A stretch of DNA of 64,000 nt from Lachnospiraceae bacterium. GTDB lineage: Bacteria > Bacillota > Clostridia > Lachnospirales > Lachnospiraceae. The DNA lies in contig JAFUIR010000015.1 in the NCBI GenBank assembly GCA_017468395.1, forward strand, positions 62,001 to 126,000, given 5' to 3'. The notes under the pieces are model-generated. The model made no database searches. It saw only the letters and a list, made by a program, of their open reading frames with translations, and was not told where the DNA came from. Made by a program: the position numbers and the translations under genes. Of the stretch, positions 42,420 to 52,221 are shown one piece after another; the first letter of the stretch is position 1, and every line of letters begins with the position of its first letter.

Positions 42420-45223
42420 TATTCCTCACCCAATTTCAAAGCCTTTGCCACGTTCAACTTAAATACCAGCGCTATCAAAACTGCCAGACAAACCACTACC
42501 ACAATACCGATGACACTGTAAAGCCTGAGTAAATCCTCCGGGTTGGTTATCAGTTTCATAGGCAGTATCTGGTTGGCCGCCGCATAAGCGGTCTGCAAAA
42601 TAGGTACATACATATCTGATGCCACTTTTCCGATACCGATTCCTGCCGCAACAGAGAAAAGTCCTGAAAAAATCTGCTCATTAATCAGCATATGGAACAG
42701 TTCCCCTTTATGCATACCGCAGGCACGGAGCACACCAAAAAGCATTTCCCTTGAGCGGATGGACATAATCCAGTAAATCAAATATCCCACTCCGCACAAA
42801 ATAATCGTCACAATAAATCCCATAGTCAGCACACCGTTGGTTCCCTGCAAAAGGGGATCCTCGGAAACAGTTTTCAAATCCGCCTCTTTATCCCCAAACT
42901 TTACAAGACGCATATTCTCATCCTGTACCCATGCCTTAAAAGCCTGCGTATCTGCGCCCTCTTTCATGGTAATCCAAACCTCATAGGGAACCGTGCCCCA
43001 TTTTTGTTGCAAAGCAGAGTAATGGGCAACCACCACATAATTGTCTTTTGTTGCCACACTGCCGTCAGGATTAAGAGACGTGGTAGTGGGCGCATAGCCC
43101 GGCCAATAATCAAAAAATCCTACAATTTTTCCTCTGGCTCCGTTGCCGTCACTATTCTTAAATTCCACCGTGTCACCTACTTTATAACCCAAAATGGATT
43201 CAAAATTCCGGGACACCAAAAGCCCTTGGGCATTTACCGCCAGTTCATTTAAGTATGTATAATAATGTTTTTCCGTCAGCCCTACCGGAAGAGAGGTGTT
43301 CATCCCGAATTCTTTGGTATGAATGCCCATCAGGGTGATGCCCTGGCCTTTCGCATTGGAAAGTACTGCCCGCTCATCAAAAATCACCCGTGTATAAGAC
43401 TGCACACCGGGAGCTGCCGCATATTTGCTGTAATCCGGCTCAAAATACTGGAATTCCACGCTGCTGTCTTTGGAGGCAAAAGAGGAATTATCCTCCCATT
43501 TTTCTTTTATAATAAAATCCGCACCGCTTAAATAAGCCGCATTTTCCCTGGCATTCTGCAAAATAGTGCGTGCCACCGTGGCATGAAACATACCCAGGGA
43601 AATAGTCAAAATCATAAACAGCATAATAAACTGCTGCTTCTTTCCGTTTTTCAAATTTTCCGTAAAGGACGCATAACTTGCCGGTTTCCAAAATCTTTTA
43701 CCAATCTGGTAAATCACTTTGATCACAATGGGCTGTAATCTCAAAAACAGAAGACCCATACCCACAATAAACAAAGAAGAACTTAAGTAAAGAAGGGGAT
43801 CCAGCGCTTCGCCCCTAAGGACATTCTGCACCAGCGCCTCCTGATTTTTTTGATAATTATAAAATCCGTACAAAGACACGCCCAGACAAATCACATCCAG
43901 GAAAAACTTTTCCCACCATGCGCTCTTTTTCAGCGCTTTTTGCTGTTTTAATTTCACAATGGTCAGCCTACTGTGTTTCAGCGCCGGCACTGTCATAATC
44001 AAAACAGAGCCAACTACTGCCCAAAGTGCATAAAGCATCACTTCATCGGTATAAACCACTTCCAGTTCCCTGTGCATATTAAATTCCAGGAAATTACCTG
44101 CTGAACCCAGCATTCTGCAAAATACGCTTCCAAGGGGCATCCCCAGCACACAGCCTAAAAGCGTCAGGAAAATACTCTGGAAGAGATACAGCCTGAATAT
44201 CTGACTGCCGGATGCACCGCGGCTTTTGATTACGGAGATTTCGTTTCGCTCCATCTCGTACATCTGCCCGGAAATCATAAACAAAAATGCGCAAAGCAAA
44301 ATCAGCACCGGCACCTGCAAAATAAACAGTGTTGCCTCAATCCGCTCCTGCTTACCTACGAAACTGTCCAAAACTTCCAAATAGCCCGTATCGGACACCG
44401 TACTGCGGTACGGGCTTTCCTCTGTGAGCCACTGGGTGTACTGTTGAATCTGTGCCACCTGACCGGCTTTTAAATTTTCGTATTCGAACATAGGAAAATA
44501 TTTACAGGTAATGGTGTATTTGGCCGCATTTTTGCCCGTAAAATACTGATGAAACAGTTCCTCTTCCATGAGGCACACGCCGTCCAGTTCATCCGGCGTA
44601 ACCTGCCAATAAAAATCGGCGGAATCGGCCCAGTCATAAACACCTGTCACTTTCATCCTGATGGGATTTCCCTCTGCATCCTTTAAGGCGGAAAATTCCA
44701 AGTGTTCTCCGATTAACAGATTGGAACTGACCATACAGGCCTGACTGATTACCACTTCGATGCAGCCATCCTCATCAAGACCATCCTCCGAATACATCTC
44801 CCCCGACAACATTTTTGCATGCTGCGGCAATTCGCTGAGCATACCAAGCCTTAGGGACAACTTCTGCAAGTCCTCCCTGTCCATAAGGGAATCCACTTCC
44901 GCTTTTGCCAAGGCATAATGCATAACTGTGTTTTTTTCTGTAACACCCATTTTCCCGTGGATTTCAGCCATCAATCCTTCCATACGGTCAATGGCACTGC
45001 CCTCTTTATCCTTCTTGGAAATCATCACCATGGAATTGTATGCGGGCCACTTGCTGTCTGCAAGTAAACGATTTTCAAATTCATCCTGCAACATACGGTC
45101 AAAGGCTGCGCTGCGGTACATAGGAAAACTTACCACCGTGGCAATCAGCAGCAAACTTCCCAGTAGCAGACACAGAACCATCCACTTTTTATGCCACAAT
45201 TTCTGCAACATTACTCTAAGCAT
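42419..45223 (-). CDS. FtsX/MacB-type ABC permease
   Basis: 934 residues. A first membrane helix (WMVLCLLLGSLLLIATVVSF, about 15-34) is followed by a large extracellular domain (about 35-300), a first FtsX core with three helices (about 300-430, with MERNEISVIKSRGASGSQIFRLYL), another pair of helices and a second extracellular region (about 540-820), and a C-terminal FtsX core (ILCGVGYLIYWIMSIRSREMLFGVLRACGMHKGELFHML). This is the 8-10-helix, duplicated arrangement of FtsX-family permeases that act with LolD-type ATPases. Likely role: mechanotransmission or export of a lipid, peptide or glycan with the adaptors encoded upstream. ATG 45223 has AAGGA upstream and overlaps the preceding stop by 13 bp. 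Confidence 0.92.
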   Translation of the reverse strand: MLRVMLQKLWHKKWMVLCLLLGSLLLIATVVSFPMYRSAAFDRMLQDEFENRLLADSKWPAYNSMVMISKKDKEGSAIDRMEGLMAEIHGKMGVTEKNTVMHYALAKAEVDSLMDREDLQKLSLRLGMLSELPQHAKMLSGEMYSEDGLDEDGCIEVVISQACMVSSNLLIGEHLEFSALKDAEGNPIRMKVTGVYDWADSADFYWQVTPDELDGVCLMEEELFHQYFTGKNAAKYTITCKYFPMFEYENLKAGQVAQIQQYTQWLTEESPYRSTVSDTGYLEVLDSFVGKQERIEATLFILQVPVLILLCAFLFMISGQMYEMERNEISVIKSRGASGSQIFRLYLFQSIFLTLLGCVLGMPLGSVFCRMLGSAGNFLEFNMHRELEVVYTDEVMLYALWAVVGSVLIMTVPALKHSRLTIVKLKQQKALKKSAWWEKFFLDVICLGVSLYGFYNYQKNQEALVQNVLRGEALDPLLYLSSSLFIVGMGLLFLRLQPIVIKVIYQIGKRFWKPASYASFTENLKNGKKQQFIMLFMILTISLGMFHATVARTILQNARENAAYLSGADFIIKEKWEDNSSFASKDSSVEFQYFEPDYSKYAAAPGVQSYTRVIFDERAVLSNAKGQGITLMGIHTKEFGMNTSLPVGLTEKHYYTYLNELAVNAQGLLVSRNFESILGYKVGDTVEFKNSDGNGARGKIVGFFDYWPGYAPTTTSLNPDGSVATKDNYVVVAHYSALQQKWGTVPYEVWITMKEGADTQAFKAWVQDENMRLVKFGDKEADLKTVSEDPLLQGTNGVLTMGFIVTIILCGVGYLIYWIMSIRSREMLFGVLRACGMHKGELFHMLINEQIFSGLFSVAAGIGIGKVASDMYVPILQTAYAAANQILPMKLITNPEDLLRLYSVIGIVVVVCLAVLIALVFKLNVAKALKLGEE

Positions 45224-47385
45224 ACATTCATTCCTTCCGAAAGACCTTCAATCACCCAGTAGTTTTGGTTGTCATAACCACCCGCCACAAAACTTTGGGC
45301 TACCACATTTCCGTTTTCGTCAATTATATGTACATAAGTATTTCCGGCAATCTCCGTCACTGCTTTTCTGGGCACCACAAGTACCTGATTCATTTCGCGG
45401 ATGTCCGCAGATACCCCGTAGCGGTTGCGGTTCCACCAGCCACCCTGTCCCTGAGTCGCCACTGCCATATCGGAAATCACGTCCGCAGGCAGCAAGATCA
45501 TGGAATACTCCGTATTCATAGCACTGGTGACGCCGGCTGCGGATATGGTTGACACCATACCGGAAGCAGTTTTTTCTTTTCCTTCCCTATCTTCGTAGGT
45601 AATGGTCACTTTATTGCCGTAATTTAAAAGTTGATTGGTATTTTCTACAATCACATAGCACGTATCTTCATCTGCCACCCGGATTATATTGGCTTTGGCA
45701 GACAAAATATCCTCTTTCTCGTAGTCTGCCACCCAGATAATAACACCGGTGCGGTCCGATTTAATTTCTACCGTTTCAGCATCCGCCTTCATATTTTCCA
45801 GCAGTTCCTTTTGCTCTGCAATTATCTCCTGCCTGGACGCAATTTCTTCCGTAACAGCCTCCGAATCAGAGTCTTTGTGCTGCTCCAAATAGTCCTGCAA
45901 CCGTTCTTCCAGTCTCTGCAGTCTGGTTTCCTGCCTTTGCATTTCTATCTCATTTTCCTGCACACGGATGGTAGCAATCACGTCCCCTTTTTCCACATGC
46001 TGATACTGTGAAACAAGCATTTCCCCGAAATATACGGTTCCGTATTCCACCGGACTTTGTACCATCATACTGGAAGGATAATACATATAACCGCTTCCGC
46101 TAAATTCGCTGCAAAAACTGCCCATCTTCACTGTAGCCACATTGCTGCCGGGCTGTCTGCCTGCCGTCAAAAGCACTTTTTGTCCGCTATTTAGACCGGA
46201 TTCAATTTCCGTGTACGCACCATCACTCATGCCGGTACTTACATAGGTACATTGGCTGCCTTCTTCTCCCAGCACATACACATAATTTCCGCCTTCATCC
46301 TTGTGGATTGCTTCCTTGGGAACGGATAAAACCTGCTCCCGTTTGTCCAAAACTACCACAATTACAGCAAAGTCACCGACTCCTACTTCGTCCCCTGCAT
46401 CTATAAGATGAAAGGTAGAGTACACCGTCTCGCCCCGGGTAGTCAGTTCCGTATATTCCTCCGCACTGATAGTCTGATGTTCCACCTCGTAACGCACTCC
46501 ATCTATCATGGCATACATTTCCTGCGCTTTTGAAACAATCATGCTGTTAATATAATTGCACTTTAATACTTTCGTGTCCGGATTTCCTACCGCTACTACA
46601 GGGGTCTCCTTTGACACGGTGCTTCCATAGGACAAGTCACTGATTGCCACAATTTCTCCGCTCATACCGGCAATAATGCTTCCGTCCTTTTTCTGTTCTT
46701 TCAATCTTTCCAGTTGCTTCTCGTAATAAGCATAGTCCAGTTCATACAACTGTGTCCGCTGTTCCAAGGCTTTTTCCTGAGTGTCAATGGCATGGGCCAA
46801 TTTCCGGTAATCCCCTTCCCATTTGCGATATTCTTTCTGCCATTTGGCATACTCTTGTTCCCATGCCGCATAACCGGCCGCATCGCCACCGCTTACCGTC
46901 TCATCGGCAACATAGGGCTTTGGCTCCGCATCCGCATAAGCATCCATCCCCCACTCATAATAATCCAGGGTGGATTTGGACTGTGCCCATTCTTCTTCCA
47001 ATTCCTGCTTGTACGTGTCATAGTCTTCTTTCATGGTAACAAGACGCTCTTCCATGGTCTCGATTTTCTTATCAATGGACTCCGAATCCGAATAAACCAA
47101 GGTTTCGTCCTTCTTTACCTTTTCTCCGGGCAAAGCACCGTATCCCATAAATTTCTGGTCCGACTCAAAGGCATACTCCACCACATAAGGCATGACGCTG
47201 GCAGAATAAATCTCTACCTCATAAAGATTTCTGTAGGCTGCTTCCTCATACTCCTGAGCCGTGTTTACCGGTTCAATCAGTTCAATGCTTTCGGCAATTA
47301 CCTGTTGCCCGTCTCCCGCACCGGAGCATCCTGCAAGCAGAAAAGACAGCCACAGACAAAATGCTGTTTTTCCACGTTTTGTCAT
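45211..47385 (-). CDS. Tandem-fused HlyD/RND-type adaptor lipoprotein
   Basis: 724 residues from ATG 47385 (GAGG six bases upstream; ATG 47403, overlapping the previous stop, is an alternative). Lipoprotein signal (LWLSFLLAGCSG), then two successive adaptor units. Unit 1 (about 40-420): barrel-sandwich hybrid halves around a long coiled coil (EERLVTMKEDYDTYKQELEEEW), ending VLSVPKEAIHKDEGGNYVYVLGEE. Unit 2 (about 430-724): PVEYGTVYFGEMLVSQYQHVEKGDVIATI, coiled coil RLQRLEERLQDYLEQH, ending VLVVPRKAVTEIAGNTYVHIID. Adaptors of MacA type link permeases to downstream envelope parts; two in one chain is unusual. It functions with the FtsX-type permease that follows. Confidence 0.88.
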   Translation of the reverse strand: MTKRGKTAFCLWLSFLLAGCSGAGDGQQVIAESIELIEPVNTAQEYEEAAYRNLYEVEIYSASVMPYVVEYAFESDQKFMGYGALPGEKVKKDETLVYSDSESIDKKIETMEERLVTMKEDYDTYKQELEEEWAQSKSTLDYYEWGMDAYADAEPKPYVADETVSGGDAAGYAAWEQEYAKWQKEYRKWEGDYRKLAHAIDTQEKALEQRTQLYELDYAYYEKQLERLKEQKKDGSIIAGMSGEIVAISDLSYGSTVSKETPVVAVGNPDTKVLKCNYINSMIVSKAQEMYAMIDGVRYEVEHQTISAEEYTELTTRGETVYSTFHLIDAGDEVGVGDFAVIVVVLDKREQVLSVPKEAIHKDEGGNYVYVLGEEGSQCTYVSTGMSDGAYTEIESGLNSGQKVLLTAGRQPGSNVATVKMGSFCSEFSGSGYMYYPSSMMVQSPVEYGTVYFGEMLVSQYQHVEKGDVIATIRVQENEIEMQRQETRLQRLEERLQDYLEQHKDSDSEAVTEEIASRQEIIAEQKELLENMKADAETVEIKSDRTGVIIWVADYEKEDILSAKANIIRVADEDTCYVIVENTNQLLNYGNKVTITYEDREGKEKTASGMVSTISAAGVTSAMNTEYSMILLPADVISDMAVATQGQGGWWNRNRYGVSADIREMNQVLVVPRKAVTEIAGNTYVHIIDENGNVVAQSFVAGGYDNQNYWVIEGLSEGMNVCLE

Positions 47386-47399
47386 AATATTCCTCTTCA

Positions 47400-48491
47400 T
47401 CATCTAAGCACAACTTTCTCTCCACGGCTCAGTCCGGATACCACTTCCACGTTCCGGTCCCCGTGCAGCCCTGTTTCAATCCACTTGATTTCGCGCATAT
47501 TATTTTCGCCCACAACATACACATAATTTTTACCGTCTGCTGTGTGCACTGCTTTTTCGGGAATATTAAGCACATTCTCTTTATAGCCCACTACTATTTT
47601 CAAAGTTCCCATGGTTCCCACTTCGATGATATTTCCGTCTTTATCACCTGCCATGGTAAAGGTCTGTTTTTCGCCCCATTCTTCCATTTTGTAAGGAACC
47701 ACTGTATATTTTCCCGCACCGGTTCCGGAAGTAATGCTCACTTCCGCTTCTGTCCCTTCGGAAAAATATTGCGCACATTCTTCTTTACGGGTCACAAAAA
47801 GGCATTTGCTTCCGTCAATGATTGTCATGATTTTCTCGCCTTTTATGGAAGTAGAACCTTCCAGCCCCTCCCTCAAAAAAGTGACTGTTCCGGTCAACCC
47901 TGCATAAACACGGCTCTTTTCAAGTTCTTCCTTCATCTGCGCAAGTTGCAGTTCATCCAATGCAATGGCATCCTGATAATCCTCTCTGCTGTAGGTGCAA
48001 CTTTGCTGGAAAGATGCAATACCCGCTTTCAGTGAATCTGCGGATGCTTGGTAGGGACTATACATATATTCCAGCCATCTTCTGGAAATTTCATAATTTT
48101 CATTTATCTTTGAATGTTCCAACAGCAGTTTATTTCTGGCAATCCGGTATTCCAAATCTTCAATCTGTGTATCCAGACTGCCACCGGACAGTTCTGCCAA
48201 AAGCTGACCCTTTTCCACATGATCACCCTCTTTGACATATACCGCCGAAATCTTTTTACCGCTGATAGAAAAACTGATGTCTTCTTCGTCTTCCTGCTCA
48301 TAGGTGCATTTGAAACTTAAGGACTTCTCCACATCTCCAATGGTTGCCACCGCCAGTTCGTAGGTAATTTCCTCCCGTTCCTGTTCAATCATTACCATAT
48401 CACCTGCATCCTGTACAGGTCCGCACCCTGAAAGAGCAAGCAGCATCACAAGTAATGCTGCCGTTTTCCTTCTCTTATTTTTTGCTCTCAT
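47400..48491 (-). CDS. HlyD/MacA-type adaptor lipoprotein
   Basis: 363 residues. Lipoprotein signal (LLVMLLALSGCGPVQD), then a single adaptor unit: lipoyl-like half motif with VKEGDHVEKGQLLAELSGG (about 90-108), a helical hairpin (IEDLEYRIARNKLLLEHSKI onward), a beta-barrel region, and VLNIPEKAVHTADGKNYVYVVGEN near the C-terminus. This last block closely matches both units of the tandem adaptor encoded next, so the three units share an origin. It begins the export part of the run, only 44 bp after the esterase gene with no visible terminator or good promoter between. Confidence 0.9.
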   Translation of the reverse strand: MRAKNKRRKTAALLVMLLALSGCGPVQDAGDMVMIEQEREEITYELAVATIGDVEKSLSFKCTYEQEDEEDISFSISGKKISAVYVKEGDHVEKGQLLAELSGGSLDTQIEDLEYRIARNKLLLEHSKINENYEISRRWLEYMYSPYQASADSLKAGIASFQQSCTYSREDYQDAIALDELQLAQMKEELEKSRVYAGLTGTVTFLREGLEGSTSIKGEKIMTIIDGSKCLFVTRKEECAQYFSEGTEAEVSITSGTGAGKYTVVPYKMEEWGEKQTFTMAGDKDGNIIEVGTMGTLKIVVGYKENVLNIPEKAVHTADGKNYVYVVGENNMREIKWIETGLHGDRNVEVVSGLSRGEKVVLR

Positions 48492-48535
48492 CTGCTTTTC
48501 CCCATTTTGTGCTTACCGGTTTTTGAAACGGGACA

Positions 48536-49321
48536 CTATTTTGTCTCCAACAGCCATTGCACCGCCGGTTCCAAATAGGTGTTCCAAAACATAAAATCAT
48601 GAGCCCCCGGACTTTCCAAATAGATATGTTCCACTCGCTCTTCCGTCAAAAAGACATCAAAAGCACGGTTGGATGTCAACAAAAAGTCCTCCGTACCGCA
48701 GGCCATGTAAATTTCCGGCATAGGTCCTCCCTGTGCCTTTATGCGTCTTACCAGTTCCTCCGGGTTATTTTCATGATTTTCCAGTTTATCCAAATCTCCG
48801 AACATTAAGTGATAATACTCATAGTTTGCAATGGGATTGGACATTCCCGGCGTCATATTTTTCAGTTCATACATAATCAGCGCCGAAGATAATCCGAACG
48901 TTTTGGCAAATCTCTCCGGATATTTCAGTGCTGTATGAATGGCTCCGAACCCTCCCATGGAAAGTCCGCCCAGAAAATGGTCTTCCCGCTTTTGGGAAAC
49001 GCCAAAAGTCCGCTGCACATACAAGGGCAGTTCTTCGCCCACAAACGTACCGTACATTCTTCCCGTAGCCGCTCCGTCCAGATAAAAACTGTTTTCTCCT
49101 GAAGGAAGCACCACGCACAATTTGTACTTTCCTGCCAGTTCCATAATGTTGCTGTTCCATACCCATTCATAGTTCATATTGGAATATCCATGAAGCAGGT
49201 ATAAAGTTTTCAATTCTTTCTGGTTGACCGCTTCTCCCGGCATGTCATTGGGCAAAACCACTTTGAATGACACACATCTCTTTAAGCAATCGGAATAAAA
49301 TTCTACGTTAAAAAAAGCCAT
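48536..49321 (-). CDS. Alpha/beta-hydrolase esterase (esterase D/CE1-like)
   Basis: 261 residues, no signal peptide. Nucleophile Ser in GLSMGGFGAIH (about 120), acid Asp in CGTEDFLL, and His in SPGAHDFMFW (about 242) form the triad. LYLLHGYSNMNYEW is the oxyanion-hole region. The fold is that of esterase D and tributyrin-esterase-like CE1 proteins, which remove acetyl or feruloyl groups. Sitting 28 bp after the GH115 gene, it most likely deacylates xylan fragments in the cytoplasm. ATG 49321 has GGGGG upstream. Confidence 0.88.
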   Translation of the reverse strand: MAFFNVEFYSDCLKRCVSFKVVLPNDMPGEAVNQKELKTLYLLHGYSNMNYEWVWNSNIMELAGKYKLCVVLPSGENSFYLDGAATGRMYGTFVGEELPLYVQRTFGVSQKREDHFLGGLSMGGFGAIHTALKYPERFAKTFGLSSALIMYELKNMTPGMSNPIANYEYYHLMFGDLDKLENHENNPEELVRRIKAQGGPMPEIYMACGTEDFLLTSNRAFDVFLTEERVEHIYLESPGAHDFMFWNTYLEPAVQWLLETK

Positions 49322-49349
49322 AACCGTAACCCCCGTTCTCTATGTCTTT

Positions 49350-52220
49350 TTACACTCTGTAAGTTTCTTCCGGTCCAAGATAGGACTCTTTCAAAGCTGT
49401 TCCGCTCTTATAAATCCGTATTCTCTCAAGAACTACACCGGCATCCAGTGCTCCGATACTAAGTTCCTGCTCGCCGCTTTCAAAATTGACTGTAACGGTC
49501 AGTTTTCGTATCTGATCCAATACGCCCTGACACCATCTCCAGTCACTTGTATTTCCTGCCCTAAAGTCGGCCGGCACAAGCCGGGCATTTACCCACTCAC
49601 CCCTTCCGCCTTTCAGCATCAGGTTCATGCTTGTTCCCATGGATACCGGATTGGTTGGCGCAGTCAATACTTCCACCTGATAGTCTCCCGCCTCTTCAAT
49701 CATAAAACGGTAAGTCAAAACAGGCTTCTCTTCCTCTTTTTCAAAAGACACCGTAGTAGGCATTACTTTCACGCCCACGCCATAACTGCCGTATCCTTCC
49801 ATTACATTCCATGCGCCCTTTTGTACATCATCCTTTTGTACAAAATGTTCTGCGTTCATAACGATAACACCGTCTTTTGCAAGGAATGTGCCTTTGGAAA
49901 TGCCCTGTGTCTTTGTTTTTGCCGCCTCAATATCCACCGCCACGCAGGTTTCCTCTCCGCGAATCAAAAGGCGCATCTTCTGCACACCTTCCGGCAGTTT
50001 GTCTTTCAGGCAGGTCACTGTCACTTCCCGCAAAAGGGAAACTTCGCCCTGCATAGGCTCCACCTGTAACCACTCAGGCATCATGCCGTTTTCAGGACTG
50101 ATTTCATAGGTAAAACTTCCCACACCTCCGTTTGCGATTTCAAAAACCGCGCTCTCACAGTCCACTGACAGGAAATCTTTTATTTCGATAGCCATAGGTG
50201 CTCCATAGTTTTTCACTGCAATCCGGGCATCATCTTTTCTGGACACTGTCATGCGGGGCTTATGGGCAGGCTCCACTTTCATGATAATGGGATAGCGGTA
50301 TCCGTCCTCATTCCAGGTTACGAAACCGATATGCTGAGCCATCTGCATGCCTTTCCATTTACCGCCCTCGAAGGCTGCAAATTCCGCTGAAAGTTCCCGG
50401 TCTTTTTCAATGCACTGTGCCACCAAATCCCCGTAGTGGTTGGCAATGGGTCTTCCCTGCAGCGCATAATGTTTATTTTTCCCTGCATACAAATGCATCT
50501 TAAGTAAGTTCATGGATGCAGTAGCAGAAAAATGAATCATACTGTAATATGCTTTCTTTTCCCTGTCATTCAGGCTCTCGTAAATTTCTGCGGAAAGACT
50601 TTGGATTTCCTCGGCCTTGGCAAGCATACGGTCTGTTTCCCCGTAGTGACAGGCATGATAAATGCCCTCATGCAAAGCCTCGGGTCTTCGCATATGATTG
50701 GTGTTTATATATTCTGTCAGTACTTTCGCAATTTTCGCCTGATTTTCGCCGGCCTGCGGGAAAGTCTTCTCACTCCACATCCGGGCATATTCACGGTAAC
50801 TGTCGGGATTTCCGTATCCCCACTTGTCATAATCGTAGGCCAGTGCCATGAAATAGGTCAACGGCACTTCATGGAACTTCACATCCCCCACATTGACAAT
50901 CCATACATCACGGATACCGTACTCGTAAGCCATACTCATCTGTTCCCACATTTTGGAAAAAGGCGTGGAATCCACCCACTCATAGGAAATGGGACCGCCG
51001 TGGTAGTCGTAATGATAATACATACCAAAACCACCGTTACGCCCTCTCACTTCCTCCGTGGGAAGGGTTCGCAAATGACCAAAATTATCTTCACACAGCA
51101 TACAAGTCACACCCTCTAAACCGTCCCAATCTTTCAGTCCGGGTGTGTTTTCGTCGCCGTAATAATATTCTTCCACTTCTTTGTAAAGAGCCAAGAGTTG
51201 GGGCACTTTACTAAGGTCAGGATTTACATGTTTTGCAATCAGTTCCCTCTGCTTTGTAATAATCCTTTTCAGCAGTTCAATATTCTCTGCCACAGTAGAA
51301 TTTTCGCCCAGCATGGAAGTATCTCTCTCCCCACGCATACCGATGGTAATCATATTTTCATATTTACCGCTGCGAATCAGGGCATCTTCCCAGTAATTTA
51401 AAAGCCCCTCTTCATTGGTATAAAAGTTCCACTCGTTACCGTATTTGGTCTGGGGACCTCTTACTTTATCCCACTCCTCACTGGCACGAAGGCAGGGCTC
51501 ATGATGGGAATAACCCATTACCACGCCGTAAATGTCCGCCAGTTCCTCATTGGCACTGCCGGGTCCATCCAAAGGAAAAGATGCACTCCACATGGCAGGC
51601 CACAAATAATTTCCCTTCATACGGAGCAAGAACTCAAAGACATGCTCATAAGCCTTCGCATTAAAGTCACCGTAATGAGAGCACACCCAGTTACCAAAGC
51701 AGGGCCACTCATCATTAATAAAAAAACCTCTGTGTTTTACACTGGGCTCTTTGGACAGGGTTTCGATATCCGCTCCAATCACCAAGTCAGCGTTTTTTGC
51801 AGGTGCCACATCGCCCCAAAAGCAAAGTGCGGTCACACCTATATATTCAGACAGGGCAAACATACCGTAAATGGTACCTCTTTTATCACTGCCGCAAATC
51901 ACAAGAGTTTCATTTGCGTCTGGCACTGCCTCTTTCACAAAAGCAATTTTATATACCTCTCTTTTGCCCCGCACGCCCGATAAATCTATTTTTCCTTCTG
52001 CTTCCAGTTTCGAAAGCAACGGACTGTTGTCTACGGTAGCACAAAAAATTACTGCCCCTTTGCTGTTTTCCTCTATTTCTTCCACAATTTCGGGGCAGGT
52101 ATCTGTCACAAGACAAATATCTTTTGCCACTTTACCCGCAATGCGTTTTACCCCTTCAAAACTTTCTGCTTCTACCAGCATTTTAACATTTTGCTGTCCC
52201 AATCTGATTGCCTTCTCCAT
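49350..52220 (-). CDS. GH115 family xylan alpha-glucuronidase
   Basis: 956 residues from ATG 52220, one base after the preceding stop with GGAGG six bases upstream. No signal peptide. GH115 hallmarks: SVKHRGFFINDEWPCFGNWV (about 135-155), FEFLLRMKGNYLWPAMWSASFPLDGPGSANEELAD, VVMGYSHHEPCLRASEEW, and YYHYDYHGGPISYEWVDSTPFSKMWEQMS. A C-terminal GH115-type beta domain follows (about 780-950, ending VVLERIRIYK). Family members cleave (4-O-methyl)glucuronic acid from xylan side chains. Being intracellular, it acts on imported acidic xylo-oligosaccharides alongside GH8 and the two esterases. Confidence 0.95.
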   Translation of the reverse strand: MEKAIRLGQQNVKMLVEAESFEGVKRIAGKVAKDICLVTDTCPEIVEEIEENSKGAVIFCATVDNSPLLSKLEAEGKIDLSGVRGKREVYKIAFVKEAVPDANETLVICGSDKRGTIYGMFALSEYIGVTALCFWGDVAPAKNADLVIGADIETLSKEPSVKHRGFFINDEWPCFGNWVCSHYGDFNAKAYEHVFEFLLRMKGNYLWPAMWSASFPLDGPGSANEELADIYGVVMGYSHHEPCLRASEEWDKVRGPQTKYGNEWNFYTNEEGLLNYWEDALIRSGKYENMITIGMRGERDTSMLGENSTVAENIELLKRIITKQRELIAKHVNPDLSKVPQLLALYKEVEEYYYGDENTPGLKDWDGLEGVTCMLCEDNFGHLRTLPTEEVRGRNGGFGMYYHYDYHGGPISYEWVDSTPFSKMWEQMSMAYEYGIRDVWIVNVGDVKFHEVPLTYFMALAYDYDKWGYGNPDSYREYARMWSEKTFPQAGENQAKIAKVLTEYINTNHMRRPEALHEGIYHACHYGETDRMLAKAEEIQSLSAEIYESLNDREKKAYYSMIHFSATASMNLLKMHLYAGKNKHYALQGRPIANHYGDLVAQCIEKDRELSAEFAAFEGGKWKGMQMAQHIGFVTWNEDGYRYPIIMKVEPAHKPRMTVSRKDDARIAVKNYGAPMAIEIKDFLSVDCESAVFEIANGGVGSFTYEISPENGMMPEWLQVEPMQGEVSLLREVTVTCLKDKLPEGVQKMRLLIRGEETCVAVDIEAAKTKTQGISKGTFLAKDGVIVMNAEHFVQKDDVQKGAWNVMEGYGSYGVGVKVMPTTVSFEKEEEKPVLTYRFMIEEAGDYQVEVLTAPTNPVSMGTSMNLMLKGGRGEWVNARLVPADFRAGNTSDWRWCQGVLDQIRKLTVTVNFESGEQELSIGALDAGVVLERIRIYKSGTALKESYLGPEETYRV

Positions 52221-52221
52221 G

